The notes: generated from the letters alone by a model not told the origin. A stretch of 64,000 bases of DNA from Aurantiacibacter sp. MUD61 (GCF_027912455.1 NZ_CP115446.1:2565501-2629500); one strand, 5' to 3'. Shown: positions 38,930 to 50,476, counted from the stretch's first letter. A program made the numbers and translations.

Positions 38930-39544
38930 ATGTCGAAGCGTACACGTGCGAAGCACAAACTTGACCGCCGGATGGGTGAAAACATCTGGGGTCGCCCGAA
39001 TTCCCCGGTTAACAAGCGTTCCTACGGCCCCGGCCAGCACGGTCAGCGCCGCAAGGGCAAGATGTCCGACTTTGGCCTGCAGCTGCGCGCCAAGCAGAAG
39101 CTGAAGGGCTATTACGGCGACGTTACCGAGAAGCAGTTCAAGGCAACCTACAAGGATGCGAGCCGCATGAAGGGCGACACGGGTATGAACCTGATCGGCC
39201 TGCTCGAGCGTCGTCTCGACATGATCGTTTACCGCGCCAAGTATGCGCCGACGATCTTCGCCGCTCGCCAGCTCGTTTCGCACGGGCACATCAAGGTCAA
39301 CGGTGTGAAGTGCAACATCGCCTCGCGTCGTTGCGACGTGGGTGACGTGATCTCGCTGGGTGACAAGGCCAAGGAAATGGCGCTGGTCATCGAAGCACAG
39401 AGCCTGCCCGAGCGTGAAATCCCCGACTATGTGGTCGTGGACGGCAACGACAAGGTTACTTTCAGCCGCGTTCCGACGCTCGATGAAGTGCCTTATCCGG
39501 TGCAGATGGAACCGAACCTCGTGGTCGAGTTCTACTCGCGCTGA
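38930..39544 (+). CDS. rpsD: 30S ribosomal protein S4
   Basis: A 204-residue ribosomal protein, an early assembly protein of the 30S subunit that binds 16S rRNA near the 5' domain. The N-terminal basic region ([20 protein letters not shown]), then [18 protein letters not shown], and the S4 RNA-binding domain ([20 protein letters not shown], then [10 protein letters not shown]) are clear. A ribosome site, AAAGGAA, lies 7-9 bases before the ATG. It has its own promoter-like sequence and an intrinsic terminator, so it is a single-gene unit. Confidence 0.98.
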   Translation: MSKRTRAKHKLDRRMGENIWGRPNSPVNKRSYGPGQHGQRRKGKMSDFGLQLRAKQKLKGYYGDVTEKQFKATYKDASRMKGDTGMNLIGLLERRLDMIVYRAKYAPTIFAARQLVSHGHIKVNGVKCNIASRRCDVGDVISLGDKAKEMALVIEAQSLPEREIPDYVVVDGNDKVTFSRVPTLDEVPYPVQMEPNLVVEFYSR

Positions 39545-39568
39545 TCCGACGCGGATTTGCGACAAAAA

Positions 39569-39596
39569 GGGGCGGTCCTTCGGGGCCGCCCTTTTT
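39569..39596 (+). terminator. Intrinsic terminator of rpsD
   Basis: A stem of GGGGCGG/CCGCCC with a TCCTTCGGGG centre is followed by TTTTT, 25 bases past the rpsD stop. It is a textbook rho-independent terminator. Confidence 0.9.
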
Positions 39597-39656
39597 CGTT
39601 TCAGCTTGTCGCAATTTCGGGAACTTCCCCGCGTTTTGAGCTATTTACGTTTTGCT

Positions 39657-39830
39657 ATGACCCAATATCGCTTCGTAACCGAAAAGCGCCAAGGCAAATG
39701 GTATGACCGCCTCAGTCAGGCGCAGGCCTATGCCGAGCGCATTGGCGCAGGGTTTCTCGATGCAAAGGGACGTTTCGTCGCCTATCGCGGGACGATTCTG
39801 GAAAAGCGGGAAAAGCCGCTCAGCGCCTGA
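39657..39830 (+). CDS. Small basic protein, unknown (57 residues)
   Basis: A 57-residue protein beginning MTQYRFVTEKRQGKWYDRLS, rich in Lys/Arg and Tyr, with a compact beta/helix look (GFLDAKGRFVAYRGTILEKR). There is no strong Shine-Dalgarno. It is a short, well-formed frame in a space free of other genes, convergent with the chorismate mutase gene (6 bases between stops). The coding call is plausible from codon use and composition; no family is recognised. Confidence 0.5.
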   Translation: MTQYRFVTEKRQGKWYDRLSQAQAYAERIGAGFLDAKGRFVAYRGTILEKREKPLSA

Positions 39831-39836
39831 GCAGGC

Positions 39837-40139
39837 CTAATCGCGTACCCGGTCCCATTCGTCGAATTCGTAGGCGATCGAGCCTTCGACGAGAGTTTCC
39901 CAGATATCGGCAATGACCCATTCCGGGATGCCCGCCATGCGCGCTTCTTCCACCGCAGCAGCGATAACCGAAGCCTTGCGGTCCTCATCGCGCACCGTGT
40001 CGCGGCTCGGTTTGATGCGAGCGGCGGCGCGCATATAGCCAAAACGCGTGGCCAGCAGCGCAACAAGCTCGCGATCGATCGCGTCGACGCCTTCGCGCAC
40101 GTCCTTCATCGTGGCGCATTTTTCCGGAGCAATGGGCAA
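39837..40139 (-). CDS. Chorismate mutase (AroQ-type)
   Basis: A 100-residue all-helical protein of the AroQ fold. VREGVDAIDRELVALLATRFGY corresponds to helix 1 with the active-site Arg/Glu neighbourhood, and RIKPSRDTVRDEDRKA to the middle segment. The C-terminal helix ends IPEWVIADIWETLVEGSIAY. It converts chorismate to prephenate for Phe/Tyr synthesis; the pattern is also close to isochorismate-pyruvate lyases (PchB), and the two cannot be told apart by eye. It is downstream of no obvious aromatic-pathway gene. Confidence 0.85.
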   Translation of the reverse strand: MPIAPEKCATMKDVREGVDAIDRELVALLATRFGYMRAAARIKPSRDTVRDEDRKASVIAAAVEEARMAGIPEWVIADIWETLVEGSIAYEFDEWDRVRD

Positions 40140-40169
40140 AGAGAACAGCCTTATCGGTTTCGATTGAGA

Positions 40170-42149
40170 CTATTCGCCTAGATGCTCGGCAAGGAAGCTG
40201 TCAATCGCCAGCAGCATGTCCCGGCGCACTTCCCCATGGTCGAGATAATGATCGTATCCGTCGAACTCGAAATAGGTCACATCGGCGCCCGCATCCTGCA
40301 GCCGGTTTTCCATTCGGCGTGACTGTCCATGATCCACGTTGATATCATCCGTGCCGTGAAACAGAAGGACCGGGGACCGGAAGCTTCCAGCGTTCTCAGC
40401 CGGACTGCCTGCATCGACATGGGGACCATCGCCAACGAAACGGCGCACCACCTGGAAATTGGTGTACGCGCGGGCCTGCTCCACAAGCAATTCAAGATCG
40501 GTCACCGGCGCGATGCCAACCACCGCCTGATACAGATCGGGATCAAGCACCTGCGATTGCAGCGCCGCATAGCCACCATAGGACCAGCCCACCACGCCCA
40601 GCCGCTCAGGATCGGCGATACCTTCCGCAATTAGCCATCGGCCCGCATCATTCACATCGCCGACCGCGGTTTCCCATTCCTGAAAACCGTTGCGACCGAA
40701 CCAATCCTCGCCATAACCGGCCGAACCGCGGAAATTGGGCTGAAGCACAGCATAGCCCCGCGCGGCAAGGAACTGCACCATCCAGTCAAATCCCCATTCA
40801 TCGCGCGCGCCGGGGCCGCCATGCGGCATTACGACCGCGCCGATCGGTCCCTCTGTTCCGGCAGGCATCGTCAGATAGCCGGGGATCTGGGTGCCGTCAG
40901 CGGCGGGAAAGGTGATCGCGCGCATCGGCGCCATCTCCAATTCGGAGACGTGGTCGCGAAAAGGCAGCAAGGGCGACATCGACATGGAGTCACGCTCAAG
41001 CAGATAGGTCATACCGGGATCGACATCGCTCGATGCGACCACGAGAAGCGTGTTTTCATCGGCAGAGGCATCGGCAATTCCGATCAGCGGATTGCCCGGC
41101 AAGGCGTCCCGCAACTGGCCCGCCAACCTTTCCAATGCCGGGTCGAAATACTCTACCTGTCGCTTTTCCGTGGCGTAGGTCACACCGACAACGCGCCGCT
41201 GACGTCCGATGCGAATAAGCCCATCGACGTCCACATCGTCACGTCCCAGCACAAGCTCCGGCGTGCCGCTGCCATCCAGTGGAACCCGATACAGGGCATC
41301 GAATCCGTCGAGGCTTTGGAGACCGAAAGCCGAATTGCTGGCAGCATCGACCGCGATGGGGCGGAAATTCGACAGATCACCTTCAAACGCGATCCACCGG
41401 TTTGAGCCGGCTTCGCGGTAGTAATATTCGGTTTCGCCTGTCAGCCGGCCGACATTGTTCCGCAGTCTGCGTATCTTGAGGCGGATTTCGCCATTGTCAT
41501 CTGCGATATAGGCAGAGGCGAATTCGTCGGGGGTCTCCACCGTGCGACGACGATTGCGGCTGACATCCACCATTTCGACGCCGAGCCCGGTGTCGGTATT
41601 GGCCAGACGCGTGCCACGCGTATCCTCTTCGAGGAACTGGCGCGTCATGAGAATGCGGTTTTCCTCGCCTTCGACATCGAGCGAAACGACCGAGCCTCCG
41701 TCCTGCATGATGCCATAGGATCGCGCTGACCGGCGTGAAGTCAGCAATTGCGCATCTTCTCCTTCGATTGCCGGGATCGACAGCATGCGGGAGTAATAGA
41801 TCGGCGTGCTGCCATCGACCCGGGTGAAGCCGATGATCTCGCATACGAGCCATTGCTCATTCGCCCAGTCGCACTCGGTCAGTTCAGCGTCGGGCTCATT
41901 CAATGTGCTGAGCAGGCGCGGCTCCGCAGTGCCATTGAGATCGATGGTGTAGAGCAGTTCTGCCGTACCATTGTTGGATGTGATGTAGGCAATCTGTGCG
42001 CCCGATGGCGACAGGCTGATGTCCAGCACGGTGGGGCGTGCCCCGAAACGTGCCGCCAGTTCTTCAGCTTCACTCGTCTGCGCGAAAGCAGGCGCACTCA
42101 GCGCCAGCGCGACAATGGAAGCGGCGGCCCCCAAGGCTCTGATTGTCAT
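40170..42149 (-). CDS. Prolyl-oligopeptidase-family (S9) serine peptidase, exported
   Basis: A 659-residue protein. A signal peptide (ALGAAASIVALALSAPAFAQ) is followed by an N-terminal beta-propeller region (residues 40-380) and a C-terminal alpha/beta-hydrolase domain. The catalytic triad is visible: Ser in VGWSYGGYAAL near residue 530, Asp in FHGTDDINVDHGQ near 615, and His in YDHYLDHGE near 640. It trims peptides in the periplasm. The ATG at 42149 has AGGGGA upstream, part of a short hairpin. It follows tgt on the same strand, with 31 bases between. Confidence 0.9.
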   Translation of the reverse strand: MTIRALGAAASIVALALSAPAFAQTSEAEELAARFGARPTVLDISLSPSGAQIAYITSNNGTAELLYTIDLNGTAEPRLLSTLNEPDAELTECDWANEQWLVCEIIGFTRVDGSTPIYYSRMLSIPAIEGEDAQLLTSRRSARSYGIMQDGGSVVSLDVEGEENRILMTRQFLEEDTRGTRLANTDTGLGVEMVDVSRNRRRTVETPDEFASAYIADDNGEIRLKIRRLRNNVGRLTGETEYYYREAGSNRWIAFEGDLSNFRPIAVDAASNSAFGLQSLDGFDALYRVPLDGSGTPELVLGRDDVDVDGLIRIGRQRRVVGVTYATEKRQVEYFDPALERLAGQLRDALPGNPLIGIADASADENTLLVVASSDVDPGMTYLLERDSMSMSPLLPFRDHVSELEMAPMRAITFPAADGTQIPGYLTMPAGTEGPIGAVVMPHGGPGARDEWGFDWMVQFLAARGYAVLQPNFRGSAGYGEDWFGRNGFQEWETAVGDVNDAGRWLIAEGIADPERLGVVGWSYGGYAALQSQVLDPDLYQAVVGIAPVTDLELLVEQARAYTNFQVVRRFVGDGPHVDAGSPAENAGSFRSPVLLFHGTDDINVDHGQSRRMENRLQDAGADVTYFEFDGYDHYLDHGEVRRDMLLAIDSFLAEHLGE

Positions 42150-42180
42150 ACGAATCCCCTTTTTCGGGGAGCCTAACGCG

Positions 42181-44266
<2,086 letters not shown>

Positions 44267-44315
44267 GTGCGGCTCGCTAGCGGCTCGTCTCGCGCTTCGC
44301 CAGCCCCAAAAGCGA

Positions 44316-44348
44316 AAGGCCGGCCCCGTCCAAGACGAGACCGGCCTT
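44316..44348 (-). terminator. Hairpin between two outer-membrane protein genes
   Basis: AAGGCCGG (44316-44323) and CCGGCCTT (44341-44348) form a perfect 8-bp stem with a 17-base loop. It lies between the gene at 44370 and the DUF481 gene (both minus strand), 21 bases past the first stop. On the minus strand it is followed by TTTCGCTTTTGG, a weak T-rich tail. Confidence 0.6.
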
Positions 44349-44369
44349 CCGAATGCCGGGATCGAGCGA

Positions 44370-44933
44370 TTAGAAGCGGAAGCCGAAACCGGCAGTCGCG
44401 CGCGCTGAATCGAAACCGATGGTGTCGACGTTCACGCGGAGGAACGTGGTTTCACCCAGCGGGAATTCGGCGCCTGCACCGACGAGGTAATCGCCAGCGG
44501 TGTCGTCGATGCCGACAAAATCGTCATCGGTCAGTTCGACACCGGGGATCTCGATGATGTTTGCGAAATCCAGGTTCACTTCCTGATAGCCGCCGCGAAT
44601 ATAATACTTCGCGCCGCCTGCATCACGGATACCGATGCGGGCCGAAGCGCCATATTCGGAATCCACGGCTTCGGTGCCGAAATGGAAGTTGGCTTCCGCA
44701 CCGATGAAGAAATTGTCGCCGGCAGGGAAATCGACACCGGCGAAACCGCCGATGATCGGGCTACCGTCGTTGATTTCGACGCCGGGGAATTCGTCTTCAA
44801 CTTCGCCATCAACGCTCAGGTCGTGATAACCACCGGAAACACCGGCGAAAACTTCCGCTTCCTGTGCCTGCGCAGCGGCGGGAATGGCGAGCGCCGCAGC
44901 TGAGGCGGCGAGAGCAAAAACGATCTTTTTCAT
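44370..44933 (-). CDS. Outer-membrane beta-barrel protein (Omp25/OmpA-like)
   Basis: A 187-residue protein. The signal peptide (KKIVFALAASAAALAIPAAA) is followed by an 8-stranded barrel-like pattern (GVSGGYHDLSVDG, FFIGAEANFHFG, ASARIGIRD, TFLRVNVDTIGFDSA, ending TAGFGFRF with a terminal Phe). It is the class of small porin-like surface proteins common in alphaproteobacteria. A hairpin-type terminator follows. The ATG at 44933 is preferred; a longer frame to 45056 is not conserved-looking. The promoter is not evident. Confidence 0.85.
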   Translation of the reverse strand: MKKIVFALAASAAALAIPAAAQAQEAEVFAGVSGGYHDLSVDGEVEDEFPGVEINDGSPIIGGFAGVDFPAGDNFFIGAEANFHFGTEAVDSEYGASARIGIRDAGGAKYYIRGGYQEVNLDFANIIEIPGVELTDDDFVGIDDTAGDYLVGAGAEFPLGETTFLRVNVDTIGFDSARATAGFGFRF

Positions 44934-45059
44934 GTTATATATTCCTGCAATTTTTGCAGTCCGGAAATGTCGGACTGATCGCGCTCTGCTCCCGTGATGC
45001 TTGCTTGATTCTGAACGAATTTTGCAGGTCGATGAAACGGTGTTTCGGCTCGACAAACG

Positions 45060-45827
45060 TCATTCGCGAAGGCGCCAACCGGTTCTGAATATCCATGCGA
45101 TGATACCGACGCAGATCAGCAGGAACGCCACGGTCGCGCCGAGCGATACGGCGATGGGGAAGTCCGACTGGCCGAGGAAAGTCCAGCGCAGGCCGTTCAC
45201 CAGATAGACCACCGGATTGATCAGCGACACGGAGCGCCACGGCTCCGGCAGGATGTCGATCGAATAGAATGTCCCACCAAGGAATGTGAGCGGCATCAGG
45301 ATCAGCAGCGGCACGATCTGCAGCTTCTCAAAGCTGTTTGCCCACAGACCGATAATGAAGCCGAGCAGCGAGAAGGTCGCCGCAACCAGCAGGATGTAGA
45401 AGAAGGCCAGCACCGGATGGGCGATCTGGTAATCGATGATCAGCGCTGCCGTGCCGAGGATAACCGCAGCGAGGATAAGCGATTTGGCTGCTGCGGCTCC
45501 GACAAAGCCGATCAGCGTTTCGACCACGCCGACGGGCGCGGATAGCAGCTCGTAAATCGCGCCGGTGAATTTGGGCATGTATATGCCGAAGCTCGCATTG
45601 CTGGTGCTTTCGGTCAGCAGCGTCAGCATCAGAAGGCCAGGAACGATGAAGCTGCCGTACTCAACCCCGCCCGGCAGTTCCATGCGGCTACCTATCGCTG
45701 CACCGAAGACGACAAGATAGAGCGAAGTGGTGATGACAGGCGAGAGGATCGAACCGAAGGCCGTGCGGAACATCCGCATCACCTCGTTCTTCCAAATGGC
45801 GTAGGCTCCGCGCAGATTGAGTGTCAT
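45060..45827 (-). CDS. ABC-2 type transporter permease (YadH-like)
   Basis: A 255-residue integral membrane protein with six hydrophobic segments, first near residues 20-45. The conserved ABC-2 pattern LTFLGGTFYSIDILPEPW and SLINPVVYLVNGLRW is near the C-terminal half. It pairs with the ATPase encoded upstream (4-base overlap, ATGA). The pair resembles E. coli YadG/YadH and similar two-component exporters of unknown substrate. Confidence 0.9.
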   Translation of the reverse strand: MTLNLRGAYAIWKNEVMRMFRTAFGSILSPVITTSLYLVVFGAAIGSRMELPGGVEYGSFIVPGLLMLTLLTESTSNASFGIYMPKFTGAIYELLSAPVGVVETLIGFVGAAAAKSLILAAVILGTAALIIDYQIAHPVLAFFYILLVAATFSLLGFIIGLWANSFEKLQIVPLLILMPLTFLGGTFYSIDILPEPWRSVSLINPVVYLVNGLRWTFLGQSDFPIAVSLGATVAFLLICVGIIAWIFRTGWRLRE

Positions 45828-46777
45828 TGCACGGTCTCCTTCGCCTGCTTGTCTTCGACGAGGTCGACGAAAATGTCCTCCAGCGTGCTGTCGCGGGTTT
45901 CGAGGCCCGTATAGGTCAGCCCTTCGCGCACGAGTTGTTGTGCCAGATCGGCGATCTCGCGCTTGCCCTTCCCCGTTCCGTCACCGCCGCGATAGACCAG
46001 GCAGGTGCCCTCACCTTCCAGATGCAGCGGGTATTGCGCGAGTGTTGCGGGCACTTCGCCAAGTGGCTCTTCAAGAGTGAAATGCGCCTCGGTCCGGCCA
46101 AGCCGCGCCATGATCGAATCCTTGTCGTCGACCAGCAGGATCTGGCCTTTGTTGATCACACCGACGCGGTCGGCCATTTCCTCGGCCTCTTCGATGTAAT
46201 GCGTGGTGAGGATGATGGTGACGCCGCGTTCGCGCAGCGCGTCGATCTGCCGCCACATATCGCGGCGAAGCTCCACATCCACACCGGCGGTCGGTTCATC
46301 GAGGAACAGCAGCTCAGGCTCATGCGCCAGCGCCTTGGCGATCATCACGCGGCGCTTCATCCCTCCTGAAAGCTCGCGGATCGACACATCACGTTTGTCC
46401 CACAAGCTGAGGCTCTTCAGCACTTCCTCGACGCGTGACTCATCGGGCGGGAAGCCGAACATGCCGCGCGAGTAGCGGACTTGACGGATCACCTTGTCGA
46501 ACATGTCGAAGCTGAGTTCCTGCGGCACAAGCCCCACGCGCTGGCGAATGGCTTTCCAGCTCTTGGAGAGATCCTGTCCGAAGACCTCGATCGAGCCACC
46601 CGTCGGCCGCACCATGCCGCAGACAGAGCCGATCAGCGTCGTCTTGCCCGCACCATTGGGGCCGAGCAGCGCGAAAATCTCGCCTTTGCGAATTTGGAGA
46701 TTGACGTTGGAGAGCGCCTTGACGCCGCCAGTATAGGTCTTGTCGAGACCGCGAATATCGAGAATGACATCGGACAT
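45824..46777 (-). CDS. ABC transporter ATP-binding protein (YadG-like)
   Basis: A 317-residue ABC ATPase. Walker A is [15 protein letters not shown] near residue 40, the signature is [15 protein letters not shown] near 140, Walker B is [12 protein letters not shown] near 160, and the H-loop is [12 protein letters not shown] near 195. The C-terminal 100 residues are a regulatory extension. The start is ATG 46777 (the TTG at 46783 is not needed). It energises the permease encoded just downstream; the substrate is unknown. Confidence 0.93.
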   Translation of the reverse strand: MSDVILDIRGLDKTYTGGVKALSNVNLQIRKGEIFALLGPNGAGKTTLIGSVCGMVRPTGGSIEVFGQDLSKSWKAIRQRVGLVPQELSFDMFDKVIRQVRYSRGMFGFPPDESRVEEVLKSLSLWDKRDVSIRELSGGMKRRVMIAKALAHEPELLFLDEPTAGVDVELRRDMWRQIDALRERGVTIILTTHYIEEAEEMADRVGVINKGQILLVDDKDSIMARLGRTEAHFTLEEPLGEVPATLAQYPLHLEGEGTCLVYRGGDGTGKGKREIADLAQQLVREGLTYTGLETRDSTLEDIFVDLVEDKQAKETVQ

Positions 46778-46813
46778 CGCCAAGAGGTGGCGTTCTGCAA
46801 CTCAAATGGCAAG

Positions 46814-46898
46814 TGCCCACCCCCAACCCCTCCCGCAAGCGGGAGGGGAGTGAGACTTGCCGAGCCGCAGGCGAGGCTTAGTCGCAGCGGGGTGGGCA
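46814..46898. repeat. REP-like nested palindromic element
   Basis: Outer arms TGCCCACCCC (46814-46823) and GGGGTGGGCA (46889-46898) are perfect complements. Inside is a second perfect hairpin, CCCCTCCCGC/GCGGGAGGGG (46827-46848, 2-base loop), and a GC-rich branch. It is 85 bases, intergenic, between queA (3' side) and the ABC ATPase gene (5' side). Such mobile REP/BIME-like units are common in sphingomonad genomes. It may act as queA's terminator. Confidence 0.65.
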
Positions 46899-46900
46899 AT

Positions 46901-47929
46901 CTAAGGGATGAGAAGGCTCGAATCGCCGTAGCTGTAGAAGCGGTATTTCTCGGCGATGGCATGGGCATAGGCGGCCATCATCCGGTCACGCCCCATCAGC
47001 GCGCTCACCAGCATCATCAGGGTCGATTTGGGCAGGTGGAAATTGGTCATCAGGCCGTCGACCGCGCGAAATTCGTAACCCGGAGTGATGAAAATATCGG
47101 TGTCCGCCGCAAAGGGCTGGATCGTGGCGTCTTCCGAGGCGGCGCTTTCTAGCGTCCGCAGGCTGGTCGTGCCGACCGCGATGATCCGCCCGCCCGCCTC
47201 GCGCGCTGCATTAAGCCGCTCAGCGACATCGGCCGTGATACGTCCCCATTCGCTGTGCATCTGATGATCTTCCGTATCGTCCGCTTTCACAGGCAGGAAA
47301 GTGCCCGCTCCAACATGCAGCGTAATCGTCTCGCGCTGGACGCCCCGCTCATCGAGCGCAGCAATCAATTCCGGTGTGAAGTGCAGAGCGGCCGTTGGCG
47401 CGGCGACGGCCCCGTCCTCTGCGGCGAACATGGTCTGGTAATCGGAATAATCGCGCTCATCCGTCGGGCGTTTTCCGGCGATATATGGCGGAAGCGGCAT
47501 AGTGCCCGCCCGGTCGAGCAAAACTTCGACCGGCTCCTCGCCCTCGAATGCGAGCATTACGGAGCCATCGGAGTGACGCTCTTCGGCAATGGCCGTGACA
47601 CCGCCACCGAAAACAAGCTGATCTCCTTCGCGCACACGTTTCGCGTTGCGGATGAAGGCCTGCCACCGCCGCAGATCGATCCGCTTGTGCAGCGTCGCGC
47701 CGATCTTCGCTTCACCCCTGCGCCCCTCGAGCTGAGCTGGGATAACGCGCGTATCGTTGAAAACCAGCACATCGCCGGGTTCGAGCAGCTGCGGCAGATC
47801 CCGCACGGTGCGATCGTCAAAAGGCGCGTCACCCTTGGCCACCAGCATCCGCGCAGAATCGCGCGGCTGCACGGGGCGCAGAGCGATCAGCTCCTGCGGC
47901 AGCTCAAAATCGAAGAGATCAACGCGCAT
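46901..47929 (-). CDS. queA: S-adenosylmethionine:tRNA ribosyltransferase-isomerase
   Basis: A 342-residue enzyme that transfers the ribosyl part of SAM to preQ1-tRNA to form epoxyqueuosine. The N-terminus [35 protein letters not shown] near residue 58, [15 protein letters not shown] and [20 protein letters not shown], which includes the conserved [12 protein letters not shown], are diagnostic. Tgt, the preceding step, is encoded nearby. It is followed by a REP-like element and preceded (20 bases) by the cyclophilin gene. Confidence 0.96.
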   Translation of the reverse strand: MRVDLFDFELPQELIALRPVQPRDSARMLVAKGDAPFDDRTVRDLPQLLEPGDVLVFNDTRVIPAQLEGRRGEAKIGATLHKRIDLRRWQAFIRNAKRVREGDQLVFGGGVTAIAEERHSDGSVMLAFEGEEPVEVLLDRAGTMPLPPYIAGKRPTDERDYSDYQTMFAAEDGAVAAPTAALHFTPELIAALDERGVQRETITLHVGAGTFLPVKADDTEDHQMHSEWGRITADVAERLNAAREAGGRIIAVGTTSLRTLESAASEDATIQPFAADTDIFITPGYEFRAVDGLMTNFHLPKSTLMMLVSALMGRDRMMAAYAHAIAEKYRFYSYGDSSLLIP

Positions 47930-47949
47930 TTGCGCTGTAGCTCAGCCGG

Positions 47950-48636
47950 TCAGAATTCGCCGTTGAGCATGTCGAGCGTGATTTCGCCCTCATCCTCTTC
48001 CGCAGCATCCTCACCCGGCATCATCTGGGGGATGTCGTCCGCCGCGATGGAGGCTTGGAGAATTCGCGTCGGGTTCGCAGGCGGCTCGCCGCGCTGGATG
48101 GCGTCGACTGCGGGCATGTTGTGAATGACGCGGCCGAAATTGGTGTACTGCCGATCCCACGCGAAATGCGGGTAGAACACGATAAAGAACTGGCTGTTCG
48201 CACTGTCATTATCGTTCGGCAGGCGCGCCATGGAAACGGTGCCGCGAATGTGAGGGAGGAAATTGAATTCCTCCTCCAGATTGGGAAGCGAAGTCTCGCC
48301 GCGACCGGTTTGCGCCATCAGCCCATCAATCACGCGGTGGAACGGCACGCCATTGTAAAAGCCCTGCCGCGCCAGCGTCTTGATCCGCTCGACATGGTTG
48401 GGCGCCCATTGGGGGACGAGGCGAATGCCGACGCGCTCTCCGGTCGACAGGTCGAGAAACAGGATGTTCTCGCGATCTTCATTCAGGTCGAAATTGACAC
48501 GCAGCGGGAACTCGCTTGCTCGCTCATTCGCAGCTTCTGCGGCCTGGACTGCGGGTTGCAGCTCTTCCTGCGCCATTGCCGGCGACGATGTGAAAACAAG
48601 TGCGGCAGCAGCCGTCAGCGCGAGTGTGCGAAACAT
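47950..48636 (-). CDS. Periplasmic cyclophilin-type peptidyl-prolyl isomerase
   Basis: A 228-residue protein. A signal peptide (residues 1-22) is followed by the cyclophilin domain: FYNGVPFHRVIDGLMAQTG near residues 92-110 with the active-site Arg, and SANSQFFIVF near 145-154. The C-terminus is acidic. It isomerises X-Pro bonds of exported proteins. It lies between coaD and queA, on the same strand. Confidence 0.93.
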   Translation of the reverse strand: MFRTLALTAAAALVFTSSPAMAQEELQPAVQAAEAANERASEFPLRVNFDLNEDRENILFLDLSTGERVGIRLVPQWAPNHVERIKTLARQGFYNGVPFHRVIDGLMAQTGRGETSLPNLEEEFNFLPHIRGTVSMARLPNDNDSANSQFFIVFYPHFAWDRQYTNFGRVIHNMPAVDAIQRGEPPANPTRILQASIAADDIPQMMPGEDAAEEDEGEITLDMLNGEF

Positions 48637-48737
48637 AAATCCCGTCCGGATAGCAAAATTGGATATGGCAGCGGTTTAGAGGTGCCAGACTGACAGTTCA
48701 ATGAACATGTTCGGCGCGGCGGTGGAGAGAGGCCCGG

Positions 48738-49250
48738 CTAGAGATCGCCCTTGCGACCGATTTTCGCGACCCGCGCGTCCACCTGTTCTTTCACCTGCGG
48801 CGCAACGAACGGCGCGATATCACCGCCGTAGAGCGCAATTTCCTTCACCAACCGGCTAGCGATCGGCTGCAGTGAGATGTCGGCCATGAGGAAAACCGTC
48901 TCGATAGAATCATCGAGCTGCTGGTTCATCCCTGCCATTTGATATTCGTATTCGAAATCCGCCACAGCGCGCAGCCCGCGCACGATCACGCTCGCGCCAA
49001 CATGCTCGGCGAATTTCATCAGCAGAGCGTCAAAACCCTGGATCTCGACATTGTCGAGCCCGAGCCGGTCTATCTCTGCGCGCATCATGTCGAGCCGCTC
49101 GTCAGTCGTGAACATGGCGGTCTTGCTGGGATTGGTGGTGACCCCGACGACAAGCTTGTCGACCAGTTTAGCGCCACGCCGAATGATGTCGGCATGTCCA
49201 AGGGTTACTGGGTCGAAGGTGCCAGGGTAGATGCCGATGCGTTCGCTCAC
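48738..49250 (-). CDS. coaD: Phosphopantetheine adenylyltransferase
   Basis: A 170-residue nucleotidyltransferase catalysing the fourth step of coenzyme A synthesis. YPGTFDPVTLGHADIIRRG holds the T/HxGH motif near residues 8-20, and AVADFEYEYQMAGMNQQL, near 95, and MADISLQPIASRLVKEIALY are typical. Length is standard. Its start overlaps the end of the polyprenyl synthase gene by four bases. Confidence 0.97.
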   Translation of the reverse strand: MSERIGIYPGTFDPVTLGHADIIRRGAKLVDKLVVGVTTNPSKTAMFTTDERLDMMRAEIDRLGLDNVEIQGFDALLMKFAEHVGASVIVRGLRAVADFEYEYQMAGMNQQLDDSIETVFLMADISLQPIASRLVKEIALYGGDIAPFVAPQVKEQVDARVAKIGRKGDL

Positions 49251-50161
49251 CGATCCCGCTCCACGATGAAGGTTGCAAGCGCCCGCAACAGGTCCGCCTC
49301 ACTGCCGTGCTGGCCCAGATGACCGATCGCCTGCTCGGCCAAGGCATGCGCCTGTGCGCGGGCATCGTCGACGCCCATCAGGCTAACGAAAGTCGCCTTG
49401 CCCATGTCGGCATCCTTGCGCAGTGCCTTGCCTGCCAGTTCCTCGTCGCCTTCCTCGTCGAGCAGATCGTCGGCGATCTGGAAAGCGAGACCGATATCGC
49501 GGGCATAGGCGCGCAAATGACCGCGGCCTTCTTCTGGCACCTTGCCGATAATCGCGCCCATTTCGACAGCTGCACCCAGCAGGGCGCCGGTCTTGAGCTG
49601 TTGCAGGCGGGTAATGGTGTGGAGGTCGAAATCCTTGCCTTCGGTCTCGGCAACGATGTCCATCATCTGGCCGCCCGCCATCCCTTTGTGGCCGCTGGCC
49701 GATGCGAGGGCATGGACGAGCTCAGCGCGCACGAACGGATCTTCGCTTACCTTGCGCCCGCCAAGAATCTCGAAAGCGAGATCATGTAGCGAATCGCCCG
49801 CCAAAACGGCGGTCGCTTCATCAAATTCCTTATGCAGCGTAGGTTTGCCGTGCCGCATGTCGTCATCGTCCATGCATGGCAGGTCGTCATGGATCAGCGA
49901 ATAGACATGGATCGCTTCCAGCGCGCACCCGGCATAGATCGCTGCCGCCCGGCTTGCGCCGTACATTTCCGCGACTGTCGCCACGAGCATGGGGCGTACA
50001 CGCTTTCCACCGCCTATTGCCGCATATCGCATCGCCTCGACCAGCCGCGCCGAATTGTCGTCCGGCACCGGCAGCATGCCATCAAAGGCATCGTCAATTT
50101 CGCGCTGGATCCGCTGGAGGCCCTGCGCAAGGATTGAGTCGCTGGCGAGTTTCAGGCTCAT
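49247..50161 (-). CDS. ispA: Polyprenyl (farnesyl/geranylgeranyl) diphosphate synthase
   Basis: A 304-residue trans-prenyltransferase. The first Asp-rich motif DDLPCMDDDDMRHGKPTLH near residues 92-110 and the second FQIADDLLDEEGDEE near 235 bind the Mg-diphosphate. The short form and size suggest farnesyl diphosphate synthase; chain length cannot be settled by eye. It is co-directional with xseB (6 bases upstream) and coaD, the usual xseB-ispA arrangement. It feeds undecaprenyl, quinone and carotenoid pathways. Confidence 0.94.
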   Translation of the reverse strand: MSLKLASDSILAQGLQRIQREIDDAFDGMLPVPDDNSARLVEAMRYAAIGGGKRVRPMLVATVAEMYGASRAAAIYAGCALEAIHVYSLIHDDLPCMDDDDMRHGKPTLHKEFDEATAVLAGDSLHDLAFEILGGRKVSEDPFVRAELVHALASASGHKGMAGGQMMDIVAETEGKDFDLHTITRLQQLKTGALLGAAVEMGAIIGKVPEEGRGHLRAYARDIGLAFQIADDLLDEEGDEELAGKALRKDADMGKATFVSLMGVDDARAQAHALAEQAIGHLGQHGSEADLLRALATFIVERDR

Positions 50162-50167
50162 GCCGCC

Positions 50168-50416
50168 TCAGCCCGCATCGAAGGGCTGTGTGCCCTTGGC
50201 GGCACCGTCTGGCCCGGCGACAATCTTCTCTATCCGCGCCTGCGCTGCATCCAGCCGCGCCTGGCAATGCTGGCGCAATTTCTCGCCGCGTTCATAGAGG
50301 TCTATGCTTTCGTCCAGCTTGGCCTCTCCGCTTTCCAGCTTACGGACAACATCTTCCAGCGCGCGCAACGCGTCTTCGAAGCTCATATTTGCGATATCGG
50401 GGGCGTTTTCTGCCAT
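50168..50416 (-). CDS. xseB: Exodeoxyribonuclease VII small subunit
   Basis: An 82-residue helical protein with the XseB pattern MSFEDALRALEDVVRKLESG, then ESIDLYERGEKLRQHCQARL, in its first 70 residues. It forms ExoVII with XseA (not in the window) and degrades single-stranded DNA. The start is uncertain among ATGs at 50416, 50428 and 50446; none has a strong ribosome site. It leads the ispA-coaD run on the minus strand, divergent from the DUF2177 gene. Confidence 0.92.
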   Translation of the reverse strand: MAENAPDIANMSFEDALRALEDVVRKLESGEAKLDESIDLYERGEKLRQHCQARLDAAQARIEKIVAGPDGAAKGTQPFDAG

Positions 50417-50476
50417 GCGCGCGACCATTGACGCTGACAGGCCCAAGGGTCAAGCTGGCGCATAAGGAGAGTGCCC

